DNA from: Shewanella benthica KT99
Lineage (GTDB): Bacteria; Pseudomonadota; Gammaproteobacteria; Enterobacterales; Shewanellaceae
Reading direction: 5' to 3'
Assembly: GCF_000172075.1 (NCBI RefSeq)
Contig: NZ_ABIC01000012.1
Location: forward strand, 41,860 to 105,859
Length of the DNA stretch: 64,000 nt
The position numbers were made by a program, and so were the translations under genes. The notes under the pieces are model-generated. The model was not told where the DNA came from. It did no database searches and was given only the letters and a program-made list of their open reading frames with translations. Shown in pieces: positions 54,375 to 64,000 of this stretch (positions are counted from its first letter, which is position 1; each line of letters begins with the position of its first letter).

Positions 54375-56237
54375 ATGCTCATTCGTCATAAATTGTTACT
54401 AAGTGCCGCCGTTTCAATCCTTTCATTGGTGGCTATGTTTGGTTTACAGCGTTATTCCAGTTCAATTCAGGCCGATCTCTCTGTTGCTGCTCACAGTGTC
54501 ATCGAGTTAGAAAATCAGGTACTTCGTTTGAGGAAGGATGAAAAGGATTTTTTTGCTCGCTTAGAGGTGGGGTATTTAGAGAAGCATAAGGCGAACTCGA
54601 GTGATATTAACGCTGTGATGCATACCCTTAGGCAGCAATTTGTGATGTATGATATTCCTACCAATGCCTTAGATAATTTCGATAAAAGTATTCAGCACTA
54701 TAAGCAGTCTTTCGAAACTGTGGTACAGCTACAGCAGGAGATTGGCCTAACACCTAAAACTGGCTTATATGGCGCTTTACGCCTGGCAGTCCATGATGTT
54801 GAAGCATTAGTAAAAAGGTATGATCAACCAAACTTGATGGTGGTGATGTTACAGCTCAGACGTAATGAAAAAGATTTTATGCTGCGTCGTGAAATGAGCT
54901 ATATTGAGAAATTTGACAGTAATATTAATAAGTTTCAACAGCTTTTATTAGTATCTTCATTAGACTCTAGTGCCAAAAAATAGATCTCCTCTCTCATGTC
55001 CAGTTATCAGAAAGACTTCACGACCTTAGTCAGTAAAGAGCAATCCTTGGGCTTAACCAAGGATGATGGACAAATGGCGGCGCTGCGTGATGCTATAGCA
55101 ACTGCCGAGGCTGATTCTAATACCCTAGAAGAGCAGGCTCTAGCGGCTATTCATGACGCCGAAGAATCATCATTCACGCTAGGTATCACCATATTTATCC
55201 TGATTGCCATCATCTTATGTGCTTTTACCTTGTTTATTATTCGCAGCATCATGAATCCGGTTGATAGGATCACCAAGGCTATTTCGAACATAGAGAAGAA
55301 TAAGGATTTGACGATACGCTGTGATGCTACGGTGGAAGATGAGTTAGGTCAGATTGCTAAACACTTCAATAGTATGGTTGCGAGTTTCCAGCGCTTGATT
55401 GAAGAGGTGAATGAGTCGGTGCAGGTCATGAATCATTCTTGCGGAAAATTGTCTATGAATGCGGCGAAGGCATCCGAAGGAGTCAGCCAGCAACTCAATG
55501 AGACAGACATGGTGGCAACGGCTATCACAGAGATGGGGGCGACGATCGATGAGATAGCTAAAAATACCGAACTAGCCGCCGATAGGGCCAGTAATACCTA
55601 TGATAATGCTCAGAAGGGACAATTGGGTGTAGAGAAAACCATCGAGAAAATTCAGTCATTAGCCGAAAAGTTAAATAGTTCTGCTCAGGTGGTTTCAGAT
55701 CTGGAGAAAGACAGTCAGACCATAGGAAGCGTGCTCGATGTTATCAGAGGAATTGCCGAGCAGACTAACTTGTTGGCACTTAATGCCGCCATCGAGGCTG
55801 CCAGAGCCGGGGAACAAGGACGTGGATTCGCCGTGGTAGCGGACGAGGTGAGAAATCTAGCCATGAGGACTCAGGAGTCTACAGAGGAGATTGCCAGTAT
55901 CATTCAGACACTACAGACCAGAACACGCTCAATTGTGCAGTTGATGGAAGCGACTCAGAAGCAAGGTGGAGAGAGTGCCGAACAGGCAGCCTCTGCTGGA
56001 ACTCTATTGCAACAGATAAACTTAGATGTCACTAATATCATGGATATGAGTACTCAGATTGCCGCCGCAATTGAGGAACAGAGTATGGTTGCTGCTGAAG
56101 TGAATAAAAATGTGGTGATCATCAGGGATATTGCCCAAGATTCGGCGACAGCAGCCGATGAGAATGCCCGAGCTTCTGATGAAGTTAAGTCGCGGGCGGA
56201 ATCACTGCAACAAGCGGTGAGTCTGTTTAAGATTTAG
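54375..56237 (+). pseudogene. Methyl-accepting chemotaxis protein with HBM sensor, interrupted by an amber codon
   Basis: A single frame of 620 codons broken only by TAG at 54981-54983 ([19 protein letters not shown]). The N-terminus has a membrane helix and a helical bimodular sensor with the paired motif LRLRKDEKDFFARLE and LQLRRNEKDFMLRRE. A second membrane helix ([23 protein letters not shown]), HAMP and the signalling hairpin ([55 protein letters not shown]) follow. The lower part could be translated from ATG 54996, but no ribosome site is evident. Recent nonsense mutation, suppressible codon or sequencing error are all possible. Confidence 0.88.
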
Positions 56238-56346
56238 TGTCTTGAAGCGGTAGCCTAATGTTATCGCTGTACTTGAGTATGGCTGGTAGGAGATTGAGGA
56301 CTTTTGCCCCAGAAACCTAAGTGTAGAAACTGTAAGTTATAGATAC

Positions 56347-56374
56347 AAAAAAACCTCGCTAGGCGAGGTTTTTT
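56347..56374. terminator. Terminator after the chemoreceptor gene
   Basis: AAAAAACCTCGC/GCGAGGTTTTTT, bidirectional; also ends tRNA-Phe transcription from the other side. Confidence 0.88.
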
Positions 56375-56406
56375 GTTTTAGTCGCCATGAGCGCCTAAAT
56401 TAAATA

Positions 56407-56482
56407 TGGTGCCCGAACCCGGAATCGAACCAGGGACACGAGGATTTTCAATCCTCTGCTCTACCGACTGAGCTATTCGGGC
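56407..56482 (-). tRNA. tRNA-Phe (anticodon GAA)
   Basis: 76-nt cloverleaf on the minus strand: acceptor GCCCGAA/TTCGGGC, D-loop AGCTCAGTCGGTAGAGC, anticodon loop TTGAAAA with GAA, T-loop GGTTCGATTCC, and an encoded CCA end. All stems pair. Confidence 0.97.
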
Positions 56483-56672
56483 AACGGGCGTCATTAGAAT
56501 GCTTTTGAAGATTTGAGTCAACTACTTTCGCTATTTTATTGGTTTTAATGGATTGTTTGGCTGTATTTTGCGCTATATCACGGTGGTAATTGTTAATGGG
56601 CTACAGCTTGGCTAGGCTATGACTCTTATTGGGGTTATCCTTTCCTCCTTGAAATACCCTTGTGCCAGATAC

Positions 56673-56704
56673 AAAAAACTCCCGACTTAGCTTGTAAGTG
56701 GGAG
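56673..56704. terminator. Terminator of bamD
   Basis: On the minus strand CTCCCACTTAC...TAAGTCGGGAG followed by T6. Confidence 0.8.
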
Positions 56705-56746
56705 CCTTAATACTCAGATATCTGAAGCTTACTGACGCCTTCGAAG

Positions 56747-57511
56747 CTATTTATCGGTCAGTTTCTTATTGCCCAGGTAATTCGCTTTCATCACTGTTAG
56801 CGTGTTCTCTTTTAGCTTTTCTTGCCCGAGTTCACCGTAAGCATCGGCCATGATCTCTAATGCGTGTTCTGTTGATGGGGTGCCTGGATAGGTTTCCATC
56901 ACAGATTGGGCTCTGATAGCCGCAGCACTCCAGGCGTTCATTTTCATATAATACTCGGCAACATTAATTGAGTATTTAGCCAGTCTATTTTTAAGAAATT
57001 GCATGCGTTGCGCTGCATCGTAAGCATATTTACTGTTTGGGTAAGATTTGATCAGGCGATCGAAATCTTTAAATGCATCTTGAGCAACTTTTGGGTCTCG
57101 ATCGGTTCTATCTATATTGAGCATATCGTGGAACATATAGCTATCAGACTGCATATTAACCAGTCCACGCATATAATAGACATAATCTATATCTTTATGT
57201 GTGGGATTGAGTCTGATAAAACGATCTATATTTGCGATTCCCGAAGCAGGGTCATCTAGTTTATAATAGGCGTAAATGAGATCTAATTGTACTTGGGTCT
57301 TATGTGGCCCAAATGGGTAGCGTGAGTCTAATGCTTCAAGAGAACGAACTGCTTTACTGAAATTACCAAGCTCCATAGAGGTTCTCGCTTGGGAGTACAG
57401 TACATCAGGTGATCTCTTGTTGGCCTTAAGTTCTTCATCCGGGCTACTACTACAAGCCGTAATGGCTATTGAAAATAGGGCTAATACAGCACCTTTAGCA
57501 AATTTATGCAT
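56747..57511 (-). CDS. bamD: Outer-membrane assembly lipoprotein BamD
   Basis: 254 residues, beginning MHKFAKGAVLALFSIAITAC with a lipobox Cys; the frame stays open another 44 codons upstream without family likeness. TPR-like repeats follow (LYSQARTSMELGNFSKAVRSLEALDSRYPFGPHKTQVQLDLIYAYYKLDD; GLVNMQSDSYMFHDMLNIDRTDRDPKVAQDAFKDFDRLIKSYPNSKYAYDAAQRMQFL). An essential BAM-complex member for beta-barrel insertion. Divergent from rluD with 123 bp between, as in E. coli and relatives. Confidence 0.95.
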   Translation of the reverse strand: MHKFAKGAVLALFSIAITACSSSPDEELKANKRSPDVLYSQARTSMELGNFSKAVRSLEALDSRYPFGPHKTQVQLDLIYAYYKLDDPASGIANIDRFIRLNPTHKDIDYVYYMRGLVNMQSDSYMFHDMLNIDRTDRDPKVAQDAFKDFDRLIKSYPNSKYAYDAAQRMQFLKNRLAKYSINVAEYYMKMNAWSAAAIRAQSVMETYPGTPSTEHALEIMADAYGELGQEKLKENTLTVMKANYLGNKKLTDK

Positions 57512-57634
57512 ACTTAATTTCGATTCTTTTAAAGTTGTAGTTAAGATTTTTTCCATTTCGTTATAAAATAGAAATAATTCGATTATAACAGATCGCTCAC
57601 ATTTTTTGGACCCCGAAAAGCGGGTACGGTTCCT

Positions 57635-58609
57635 ATGACACAAGAGATTAATCTAAAAAGCGAGATAACAGCAACACAAACCGGTCAAAGATTAGATCAA
57701 ACTTTGGCTGAGTTGTTCCCTGATTACTCACGTACGCGCATCAAAGAGTGGATCTTAGATGGTTCAGTGACTATTGATGGCAATGTTTCAAATAAGCCGA
57801 GAGAGAAAGTGCTCGAAGGCCAGGAAATTGAAGTTGGCGCGACCTTAGTTGAAGAAACGACAGCTAAAGCCCAAGCCATCGATTTAAATATTGTTTATGA
57901 AGATGATCATATCTTAGTCATCAACAAGCAGGCTGGCCTTGTGGTTCACCCCGGTGCTGGCAACAGTGATGGCACACTTCTGAATGCGCTACTTCATCAT
58001 TGTCCAGGTATCGAGCTAGTCCCTCGTGCCGGTATTGTGCATCGTTTGGATAAGGATACAACTGGGCTCATGGTTGTAGCTAAGACAGTCGAGGCACAGA
58101 CACACCTTGTCTCGGCGTTGCAGGCTCGCGAGATCACTCGAGAATATGAAGCTATAGTGATGGGATCACTTATTTCTGGTGGCACAGTCGATGAACCTAT
58201 CGATCGTCATCCGACTAAACGTACCCATATGGCTGTGGTGCTTTCGGGCAAGCCTGCGATGACTCACTTTCGTGTCGCAGAGAAGTTCAGAGCCCATACG
58301 CGTTTAAGATTGCGTTTGGAATCTGGAAGGACTCACCAGATCCGTGTGCATATGGCTCATCTTGGCCATACCTTAGTGGGTGACCCTGTTTACGGTGGAC
58401 GTCCAAGGCCACCTAAAGCTGTGACCCCTGAGTTTTTCGAAATTTTTATGGGCTTTAAGCGTCAGGCGCTACATGCGATCAGGCTCGAACTCGCTCACCC
58501 ATATACCTGTGAAATCATGAGCTGGCAGGCTCCGGTTCCTGAGGATATGGTGATCTTAACCAAAGCGTTAAGAAAAGATACTGAAGACAATCCGTCTTCA
58601 ATCTTATAA
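57635..58609 (+). CDS. rluD: 23S rRNA pseudouridine(1911/1915/1917) synthase
   Basis: 324 residues: S4 domain (GQRLDQTLAELFPDYSRTRIKEWI), catalytic VHRLDKDTTGLMVVAKT with the essential Asp, LESGRTHQIRVHMAHLGH and VGDPVYGG. Required for normal ribosome assembly. Followed after 9 bases by pgeF, so cotranscribed. Confidence 0.96.
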   Translation: MTQEINLKSEITATQTGQRLDQTLAELFPDYSRTRIKEWILDGSVTIDGNVSNKPREKVLEGQEIEVGATLVEETTAKAQAIDLNIVYEDDHILVINKQAGLVVHPGAGNSDGTLLNALLHHCPGIELVPRAGIVHRLDKDTTGLMVVAKTVEAQTHLVSALQAREITREYEAIVMGSLISGGTVDEPIDRHPTKRTHMAVVLSGKPAMTHFRVAEKFRAHTRLRLRLESGRTHQIRVHMAHLGHTLVGDPVYGGRPRPPKAVTPEFFEIFMGFKRQALHAIRLELAHPYTCEIMSWQAPVPEDMVILTKALRKDTEDNPSSIL

Positions 58610-58618
58610 GCTTTGTAG

Positions 58619-59338
58619 GTGACCACAAGCTGGCATATTCCACAAGGCGTCAATATTGCTTTCTCATCCCGCCATGGTGGGGTGAGTAAAGCTCCCTATG
58701 GGAGTCTGAATTTAGGACTACACGTGGGTGACGCACTGGAAAATGTGCTGGCAAATCGAGCGCTCATCAGTGAACGCTTGATATTACCTTCTCCCCCAGC
58801 TTGGCTGGACCAAGTTCATAGCACTAAAGTTGTCGAGGCCGATAACCAGAGGCGAGTCTGTGCAGACGCCAGCTACACTAGGCATAGGCAACAAGTCTGT
58901 GTCGTAATGACTGCTGATTGCCTGCCTGTGCTTATTTGTGATCGACAAGGCAAGCAAGTTGCCGCGATTCACGCAGGTTGGCGTGGACTGTGTGACGGGA
59001 TCATAGAGGCCGCGTTGAAGACGTTTGCCGTAGGGCATTCAGATCTTATTGCTTATTTGGGACCAGCCATTGGCCCGGAGGCATTTGAAGTTGGCGAGGA
59101 CGTGAGGCAGGCGTTTATGTTATTACACCCTGAAACTTCTGCCTTTTTTAATGCAACTGAGTCCGATGGAAAGTATTTAGCCGATCTTCAGGGGCTGGCA
59201 AAATATCGACTCCAGTTGGCTGGGGTGAGTCAGGTATACCTGACTCATGCTTGTACTTATAAAAATGAAGCCGATTACTTCTCCTATCGCCGAGATGGTA
59301 TCACAGGGCGCACGGCGTCATTCATCTGGCTGACTTAA
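58619..59338 (+). CDS. pgeF: Peptidoglycan editing factor PgeF (laccase-domain, YfiH)
   Basis: 239 residues starting GTG, 9 bases after rluD. Motifs: SSRHGGVSKAPYGSLNLGLHVGD, MTADCLPVLICD, AAIHAGWRGLCDGII (His and Cys zinc ligands) and the closing DYFSYRRDGITGRTASFIWL. Family members remove mis-incorporated L-Ser-MurNAc precursors and also show purine nucleoside activity. Confidence 0.94.
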   Translation: MTTSWHIPQGVNIAFSSRHGGVSKAPYGSLNLGLHVGDALENVLANRALISERLILPSPPAWLDQVHSTKVVEADNQRRVCADASYTRHRQQVCVVMTADCLPVLICDRQGKQVAAIHAGWRGLCDGIIEAALKTFAVGHSDLIAYLGPAIGPEAFEVGEDVRQAFMLLHPETSAFFNATESDGKYLADLQGLAKYRLQLAGVSQVYLTHACTYKNEADYFSYRRDGITGRTASFIWLT

Positions 59339-59381
59339 GCTGGTTAATTAACGATAGGGTGCCCAATCTTAGAGTTTACAC

Positions 59382-59409
59382 CTTGAAAAAACTAAAAAAA
59401 GCCCCATCT
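59382..59409 (+). promoter_or_regulatory. Sigma-32 heat-shock promoter of clpB
   Basis: -35 CTTGAAA (59382-59388), 13-base spacer, -10 CCCCATCT (59402-59409). Both match the sigma-32 consensus (CTTGAAA-N11-15-CCCCATNT) at every position. The start codon is 50 bp downstream. Confidence 0.93.
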
Positions 59410-59458
59410 TTTAACTATAAAGTAAATCTTAGTCGTTAGTTATTATTTTGGAGGCTGT

Positions 59459-62032
59459 ATGCGACTCGACCGTATGACCAATAAATTCCAAACAGCAATT
59501 TCCAATGCTCAATCATTGGCATTGGGACGCGATCATCAGTTTATAGAACCAATTCATCTGATGATGGCCCTTCTTAATCAAGATAATGGTTCAATTCATC
59601 CCTTGCTTACTCAGGCAGGTATTCAGGTTAGCTCATTGCGTTCTATGATAAGTCAAGAGTTAGAGCGTTTGCCTCAGGTTGAGGGAACTGGCGGTGATAT
59701 TCAGTTATCACAGGCACTAATACGTCTGCTTAATTTTTGCGACAAACTCTCCCAGAAGCGTAAAGATAAGTTTATCTCCAGTGAGTTATTTATTCTGGCA
59801 GCGTTGGAAGGTCATGACCCTCTCGCCCAGAGTCTGAAGAAGGCAGGTGCCACTAAAGACTTGATGGAGCAAACCATTATACAGATCAGAGCGGGGAAAG
59901 CCGTCGACGATCCGAATGCCGAAGATCAACGTCAAGCGCTTAAGAAGTTTACTATCGATCTGACTGAGCGTGCCGAGCAAGGCAAACTAGACCCAGTGAT
60001 CGGTCGAGATGATGAGATCCGCCGTACGATTCAGGTATTGCAGCGTCGCACTAAAAACAACCCAGTTTTGATAGGTGAACCTGGCGTGGGCAAAACCGCG
60101 ATTGTCGAGGGACTGGCGCAAAGAATTGTTAACGGCGAAGTGCCTGAGGGTATTAAAAATAAGCGCGTGCTCTCATTAGATATGGGGTCATTAGTGGCTG
60201 GGGCTAAGTATCGTGGCGAATTCGAAGAACGTCTAAAAGCTGTTCTCAATGAACTCTCTCAAGAAGAGGGCCAAGTCATCCTCTTCATCGATGAATTGCA
60301 TACCATGGTCGGTGCGGGTAAAGGTGATGGCGCCATGGATGCGGGAAATATGCTCAAACCTGCCCTAGCAAGAGGAGAACTTCATTGTGTCGGGGCTACG
60401 ACTCTAGATGAGTACCGCAAATACATAGAAAAAGATGGCGCTTTAGAGCGACGTTTTCAGAAGGTGTTGGTTGAAGAGCCCAACGTAGAAGACACGATAG
60501 CCATCTTACGTGGGCTCAAGGATCGCTACGAGTTACATCATCATGTGGAGATCACCGACCCTGCAATTGTCGCCGCGGCAAGCATGTCAAATCGATATAT
60601 CTCAGACCGTAAACTACCCGATAAAGCCATCGATCTTATCGATGAAGCGGCATCGAGTATTAGAATTCAGATCGACTCTAAACCAGAAGTGCTGGATAAG
60701 TTAGAGCGCAGAAGCATTCAGCTTAAGATTGAGGAGCAAGCACTCGCGAAAGAAACTGATGAGGCGAGTATTCGCCGTTTAGATTCACTGCGAAAAGAGT
60801 TGCAAGATGTCGATGCTAAAGCGGCAGAGCTTAACGAAATATGGCACACAGAAAAAGCAGCACTGGCAGGTACTCAACATATAAAGGCGGATTTAGAGCA
60901 GGCGAGGCTGAATCTCGATGTAGCACGACGTGCCAGTGATTTGACTCGTATGTCTGAGTTGCAATATGGCCGCATTCCGGCGCTAGAAAAGCAATTGGAT
61001 CTAGCGGCGCAGGCTGAGATGCAAGACATGACCTTATTGAGGCACAAGGTAACCGATGTTGAGATTGCTGAGGTGCTATCAAGGGTAACGGGGATCCCTG
61101 TTGCTAAGATGTTGGAAGGGGAGAAAGAGAAACTGCTGCAAATGGAAAAGGCGTTACACGAAAGTGTGATTGGCCAGAATGAAGCAGTAGATGCGGTGTC
61201 AAACGCGATACGACGCAGCAGAGCCGGCCTTGCCGATCCCGAACGCCCTATTGGATCATTTTTGTTTTTGGGGCCAACGGGCGTAGGTAAGACCGAGCTG
61301 TGTAAGTCACTGGCTAAGTTTTTATTCGATACTGAAGCGGCGATGGTGCGTATCGATATGTCGGAGTTTATGGAGAAGCACTCGGTTGCACGTTTACTCG
61401 GTGCACCTCCTGGTTATGTGGGTTATGAAGAGGGCGGTTATCTCACGGAAGCGATAAGAAGAAAGCCATATTCGGTTATCCTCCTCGACGAAGTTGAAAA
61501 AGCCCATCCAGATGTGTTTAACATTTTATTGCAGGTACTAGACGATGGCAGGTTGACCGATGGTCAAGGCCGTACTGTCGACTTTAGAAATACGGTTATC
61601 ATCATGACGTCAAATCTAGGCTCTGACATCATTCAAGACCGATGTGGCTCTCTGTCATATAGTGAGATGAAGGCCGAGGTGATGAATGTTGTGGTTCATA
61701 GTTTTAGACCCGAATTTTTAAATAGAATCGATGAGACAGTGGTCTTTCATCCTTTGGATGAGAAGCACATTGAATATATAGCCCATATTCAAATTAAATT
61801 GTTACAGCAGAGGCTTGCTGAAAAAGATTATGAGCTCATAATTAGTAAAGATGCGTTAGCCTTTATTGCTAAGGCTGGGTTCGACCCAGCCTATGGAGCA
61901 AGGCCGTTGAAAAGGGCATTGCAGCAGGAAGTAGAGAATCCACTGGCTCAACGTATCTTAAGTGGTAGTATAGTGCCGGGTAAACCCATTAAACTTGAGT
62001 GTTCGGGAGGCGAGTTGATCTTCCTGCAATAA
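59459..62032 (+). CDS. clpB: ATP-dependent disaggregase ClpB
   Basis: 857 residues, full length. N-domain ([34 protein letters not shown]), first AAA+ domain with Walker [10 protein letters not shown] and Walker B ILFIDELH, the middle coiled-coil domain (about 405-525; [36 protein letters not shown]), and second AAA+ domain with GPTGVGKTE and [16 protein letters not shown]. The M-domain separates ClpB from ClpA. It works with DnaK to rescue aggregated protein. A near-perfect sigma-32 promoter precedes it. Confidence 0.97.
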   Translation: MRLDRMTNKFQTAISNAQSLALGRDHQFIEPIHLMMALLNQDNGSIHPLLTQAGIQVSSLRSMISQELERLPQVEGTGGDIQLSQALIRLLNFCDKLSQKRKDKFISSELFILAALEGHDPLAQSLKKAGATKDLMEQTIIQIRAGKAVDDPNAEDQRQALKKFTIDLTERAEQGKLDPVIGRDDEIRRTIQVLQRRTKNNPVLIGEPGVGKTAIVEGLAQRIVNGEVPEGIKNKRVLSLDMGSLVAGAKYRGEFEERLKAVLNELSQEEGQVILFIDELHTMVGAGKGDGAMDAGNMLKPALARGELHCVGATTLDEYRKYIEKDGALERRFQKVLVEEPNVEDTIAILRGLKDRYELHHHVEITDPAIVAAASMSNRYISDRKLPDKAIDLIDEAASSIRIQIDSKPEVLDKLERRSIQLKIEEQALAKETDEASIRRLDSLRKELQDVDAKAAELNEIWHTEKAALAGTQHIKADLEQARLNLDVARRASDLTRMSELQYGRIPALEKQLDLAAQAEMQDMTLLRHKVTDVEIAEVLSRVTGIPVAKMLEGEKEKLLQMEKALHESVIGQNEAVDAVSNAIRRSRAGLADPERPIGSFLFLGPTGVGKTELCKSLAKFLFDTEAAMVRIDMSEFMEKHSVARLLGAPPGYVGYEEGGYLTEAIRRKPYSVILLDEVEKAHPDVFNILLQVLDDGRLTDGQGRTVDFRNTVIIMTSNLGSDIIQDRCGSLSYSEMKAEVMNVVVHSFRPEFLNRIDETVVFHPLDEKHIEYIAHIQIKLLQQRLAEKDYELIISKDALAFIAKAGFDPAYGARPLKRALQQEVENPLAQRILSGSIVPGKPIKLECSGGELIFLQ

Positions 62033-62236
62033 TGGCTCACATAGGGACTCAGGCTGGTTTGTATACCTGCCAGCTAGGCTCTCATGTGTTTTATTTTCGA
62101 CTCAACGACTATAGATTGACTTTTATCCACTATAGTCAGTTGTTTAAATATAATAATATGGAATTGACTTAGATATAGAGCAGTAAAATTGACTTGGAAT
62201 GATATTTTTTCATATGTTTGCCGCTTCTAGCCTAAT

Positions 62237-62345
62237 ACCAATCGGTATAAAGGTGTGGTCACTCAGCGAGAGTTTAGCGCTTCAGAGTCAAGGCAACGAG
62301 TGAGGAACATAATTATTCTACGTTTAAGCTCGTTAAAGCCGATGG
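62237..62345. repeat. ATACCAATC-type dispersed repeat, copy D2
   Basis: Matches copy D1 (46983) over ATACCAATCG, AAAG-TGTGGTCACT-AGCGAGA-TTTAGCGCT and, later, GGAACATA-TT-TTCTACGTTTA. The first 14 bases are a perfect small palindrome (ATACCAATCGGTAT has ATACC/GGTAT ends). The 577-bp spacer 62033-62609 holds this repeat and the terminator at 62494-62535, and no gene. Confidence 0.7.
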
Positions 62346-62493
62346 TGGATCACTAGCTGCATTGAAATATATGACATTAGATGGTTTAGACTCATTTGAT
62401 GACGGCTAGAATCTAGGTACTCAGGCCTGCCAAGATGGGATGAGCCGCTCCATGTATACGGTCACAAAACCTTAAAGAAAACATTCTACACCC

Positions 62494-62535
62494 CCCATAA
62501 AAAAAATAGACTCAATCGAGTCTATTTTTTTATGG
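62494..62535. terminator. Terminator of the DUF4124 gene
   Basis: CCATAAAAAAAATAGACTC-aatc-GAGTCTATTTTTTTATGG, a long stem with T-runs in both directions. Confidence 0.85.
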
Positions 62536-62609
62536 AGCTAACCCCCCGTCTTTCTAGCTAAATACTCGCAAGATTACTTTATATATCGTGCTAATTAGCA
62601 TGCAGATAG

Positions 62610-63045
62610 TTATTTACAGAATAGCTTGATTCTCTGTTTCTGCATCTTGATCTTTTCTTGACGCTGCTCCTCTGTCACGGCTACAACTTCACCTGTTTGT
62701 TGATCCTTACTGTTTAGCTTGGTGTGGGACATCAAAATATCAAGATTGTATTTCGCGTTCTTACAGATTTCTTTAGCTTGTTCTTTATCATGTTCATTAA
62801 TAGCTGCTGCATCTTGTTGGGCTTGGCTTAACTCTACGAGCCGTCGGAGTAACAGTTCCTATGGCTTTTGGCTCAATATCCTCACTATTTAGTTTTGTGG
62901 ATGTAGACTGATCGTTGGCATTTTCTGGGATCAGCTGGCTGTAGTGAGTCACTTCACTTTCATCTACCCATTTATATATGACTGTGGCCGAAACAGATGT
63001 CATAAATAGTAAAGGTAGAACGAGAACTAAAAATCTTGGGTGCAT
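62610..63045 (-). pseudogene. DUF4124 domain protein, frameshifted
   Basis: From ATG 63045: signal peptide MHPRFLVLVLPLLFMTSVSA, then TVIYKWVDESEVTHYSQ, the DUF4124 motif. The frame shifts near 62836-62846: the first frame ends SPTRCSSY, but the next frame continues VELSQAQQDAAAINEHDKEQ, then AKEICKNAKYNLDILMSHTK and ...EQRQEKIKMQKQRIKLFCK to a stop at 62610. The second half is clearly coding (helical, Cys kept), so the break is recent or a read error. Confidence 0.8.
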
Positions 63046-63193
63046 AATGATTTCCAATCAAAACTAAGATGAACTTGTTCATAGCGTATAATGAGCTTAA
63101 GTGAATAACTGGTTAGACTTAGATTCCAAGGATAAAGTGTGAATAGTCAAAGTATGGTATATTTTTCATACAAGATACTTATCTTTGAATGAT

Positions 63194-64000
63194 ATGCAAA
63201 ACTTTGATAAAGATTCGGTAAAGCATAGAGGTATCTACCTGTTACCAAACCTGTTTACGACGGCAGGGTTGTTTTCTGGCTTTTATGCGGTTATCGCATC
63301 AATGAATGGCTTATATGAGTCTGCTGCAATAGCTGTGTTTGTCGCCATGTTATTTGATGGGCTCGATGGTCGCATAGCAAGAATGACCAATACCCAGAGT
63401 CAATTCGGAGCCGAATACGATAGCATGGCTGACATGGTGTCATTCGGTGTAGCTCCCGCTTTGATCGTCTATAATTGGGGGTTGGCTGAACTTGGAAAGT
63501 TAGGTTGGCTGGCGGCCTTTATCTATTGTGCTGGTGCAGCACTGCGTTTAGCTCGCTTTAACACGCAAGTCGGGGTTGCCGATAAACGTTATTTTCAAGG
63601 ATTAGCTAGCCCCGCAGCGGCAGCAGTGATCGCTGCAAGTATTTGGCTGGGAAGTCAAAATGCAATCGATGGTCATAATATTAGTTGGCTTGTGGCTCTG
63701 ATTACCATTATGTTGGGCTTACTCATGGTGAGTAACTTCAGATATTTATCCTTTAAAGATATCGACTGGCGCAGTCGAGTTAACTTCCTTGTCATCTTAT
63801 CCCTCGTCGGTATATTTGTTTTTGTATCTTTAGAGCCTGCACTAATACTCTGTTTCATTTTTTACCTTTATGCGCTATCAGGTCCTGTGATGACGATCTA
63901 TGGCATACGGAAACTGAAAATATCGCCCAATGCCAGTATACATAAAGAAGACCCTACCGTTGAAAGGACAGTCAAAACATCAAGCAGGTTAAGGATGATA
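63194..64000 (+). CDS. pssA: CDP-diacylglycerol--serine O-phosphatidyltransferase (partial, runs off the window)
   Basis: 269 codons are open from ATG 63194 to the last base, with no stop inside the window. The CDP-alcohol phosphotransferase signature D-G-x2-A-R-x8-G-x3-D-x3-D is seen as DGLDGRIARMTNTQSQFGAEYDSMAD near residues 55-80. Hydrophobic helices (GLFSGFYAVIASMNGL, LGWLAAFIYCAGAALRLARF, FLVILSLVGIFVFVSLEPALILCFIFYLYALSG) follow. This is the integral-membrane type II PssA that makes phosphatidylserine on the route to phosphatidylethanolamine. Confidence 0.92.
   Translation, partial: MQNFDKDSVKHRGIYLLPNLFTTAGLFSGFYAVIASMNGLYESAAIAVFVAMLFDGLDGRIARMTNTQSQFGAEYDSMADMVSFGVAPALIVYNWGLAELGKLGWLAAFIYCAGAALRLARFNTQVGVADKRYFQGLASPAAAAVIAASIWLGSQNAIDGHNISWLVALITIMLGLLMVSNFRYLSFKDIDWRSRVNFLVILSLVGIFVFVSLEPALILCFIFYLYALSGPVMTIYGIRKLKISPNASIHKEDPTVERTVKTSSRLRMI

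Noticed and set aside
54975..55000. TAG in the chemoreceptor as a pyrrolysine codon, or a programmed frameshift at the A6 run
   Set aside because: No pyl genes are present in the window, the family has no recoding, and the frame is identical on both sides so a frameshift would not help.

Overview
The window is a chromosomal piece of a marine gammaproteobacterium, almost certainly Shewanella or a very close relative. The basis is gene content and order: lptFG divergent from pepA, holC-valS, bamD divergent from rluD-pgeF-clpB, an Fbp iron transporter beside a Dyp peroxidase, and small families (DUF3083, DUF4447, DUF5610) that I associate with Shewanella. No database search was possible, so names rest on recognised motifs and remembered family sequences.

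Layout. 1-10.4 kb: a relic of a second valS 3' end, amrS, valS, holC, then a 3.6 kb insert rich in dispersed repeats that separates holC from pepA, normally its neighbour. 10.4-16.9 kb: lptFG, a nitrogen-regulated glnK-amtB pair in which amtB is frameshifted by a pentanucleotide expansion, a degraded hydrolase and aroG. 17-18.4 kb: a decayed IS66-type element still flanked by an 8-bp target duplication. 18.9-28.3 kb: an Atm1-type ABC exporter, small unknown genes, a DUF5610 gene behind a very good sigma-28 promoter, fpr, a Fur-controlled fbpABC operon and a Dyp peroxidase. 28.3-36.9 kb: a graveyard and IS landing zone holding a pldA remnant, an M13 peptidase fragment, an ABM gene cut by an IS4-type element, an ISAs1 remnant, an IS66 element and a large composite repeat. 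36.9-54.2 kb: mostly single genes (maeA, DUF1456, serine hydrolase, Nramp-like carrier, TonB receptor, GST, DUF4447, SUKH, an exported RelA/SpoT-like protein, M13 peptidase, acetyltransferase, rsuA, DUF4097, OCD-family). 54.4-64 kb: a chemoreceptor broken by an in-frame amber codon, tRNA-Phe, bamD, rluD, pgeF, heat-shock clpB, a frameshifted DUF4124 gene and the start of pssA.

Working together: the fbp operon, Fur box and nearby Dyp peroxidase form an iron block; glnK-amtB with paired NtrC sites forms a nitrogen block; lptFG, bamD and pssA serve the envelope. Reductive decay is conspicuous: at least ten genes are frameshifted, nonsense-mutated or internally deleted, many keeping both ends while losing the middle.

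The most unusual items are a RelA/SpoT-like synthetase-fold protein with a signal peptide (47.2-48.0 kb), a modular dispersed repeat family with three copies here, a doubled 105-bp chimeric minigene between two small genes (7951-8160), the pentanucleotide expansion in amtB and the sigma-28 promoter in front of the DUF5610 gene.
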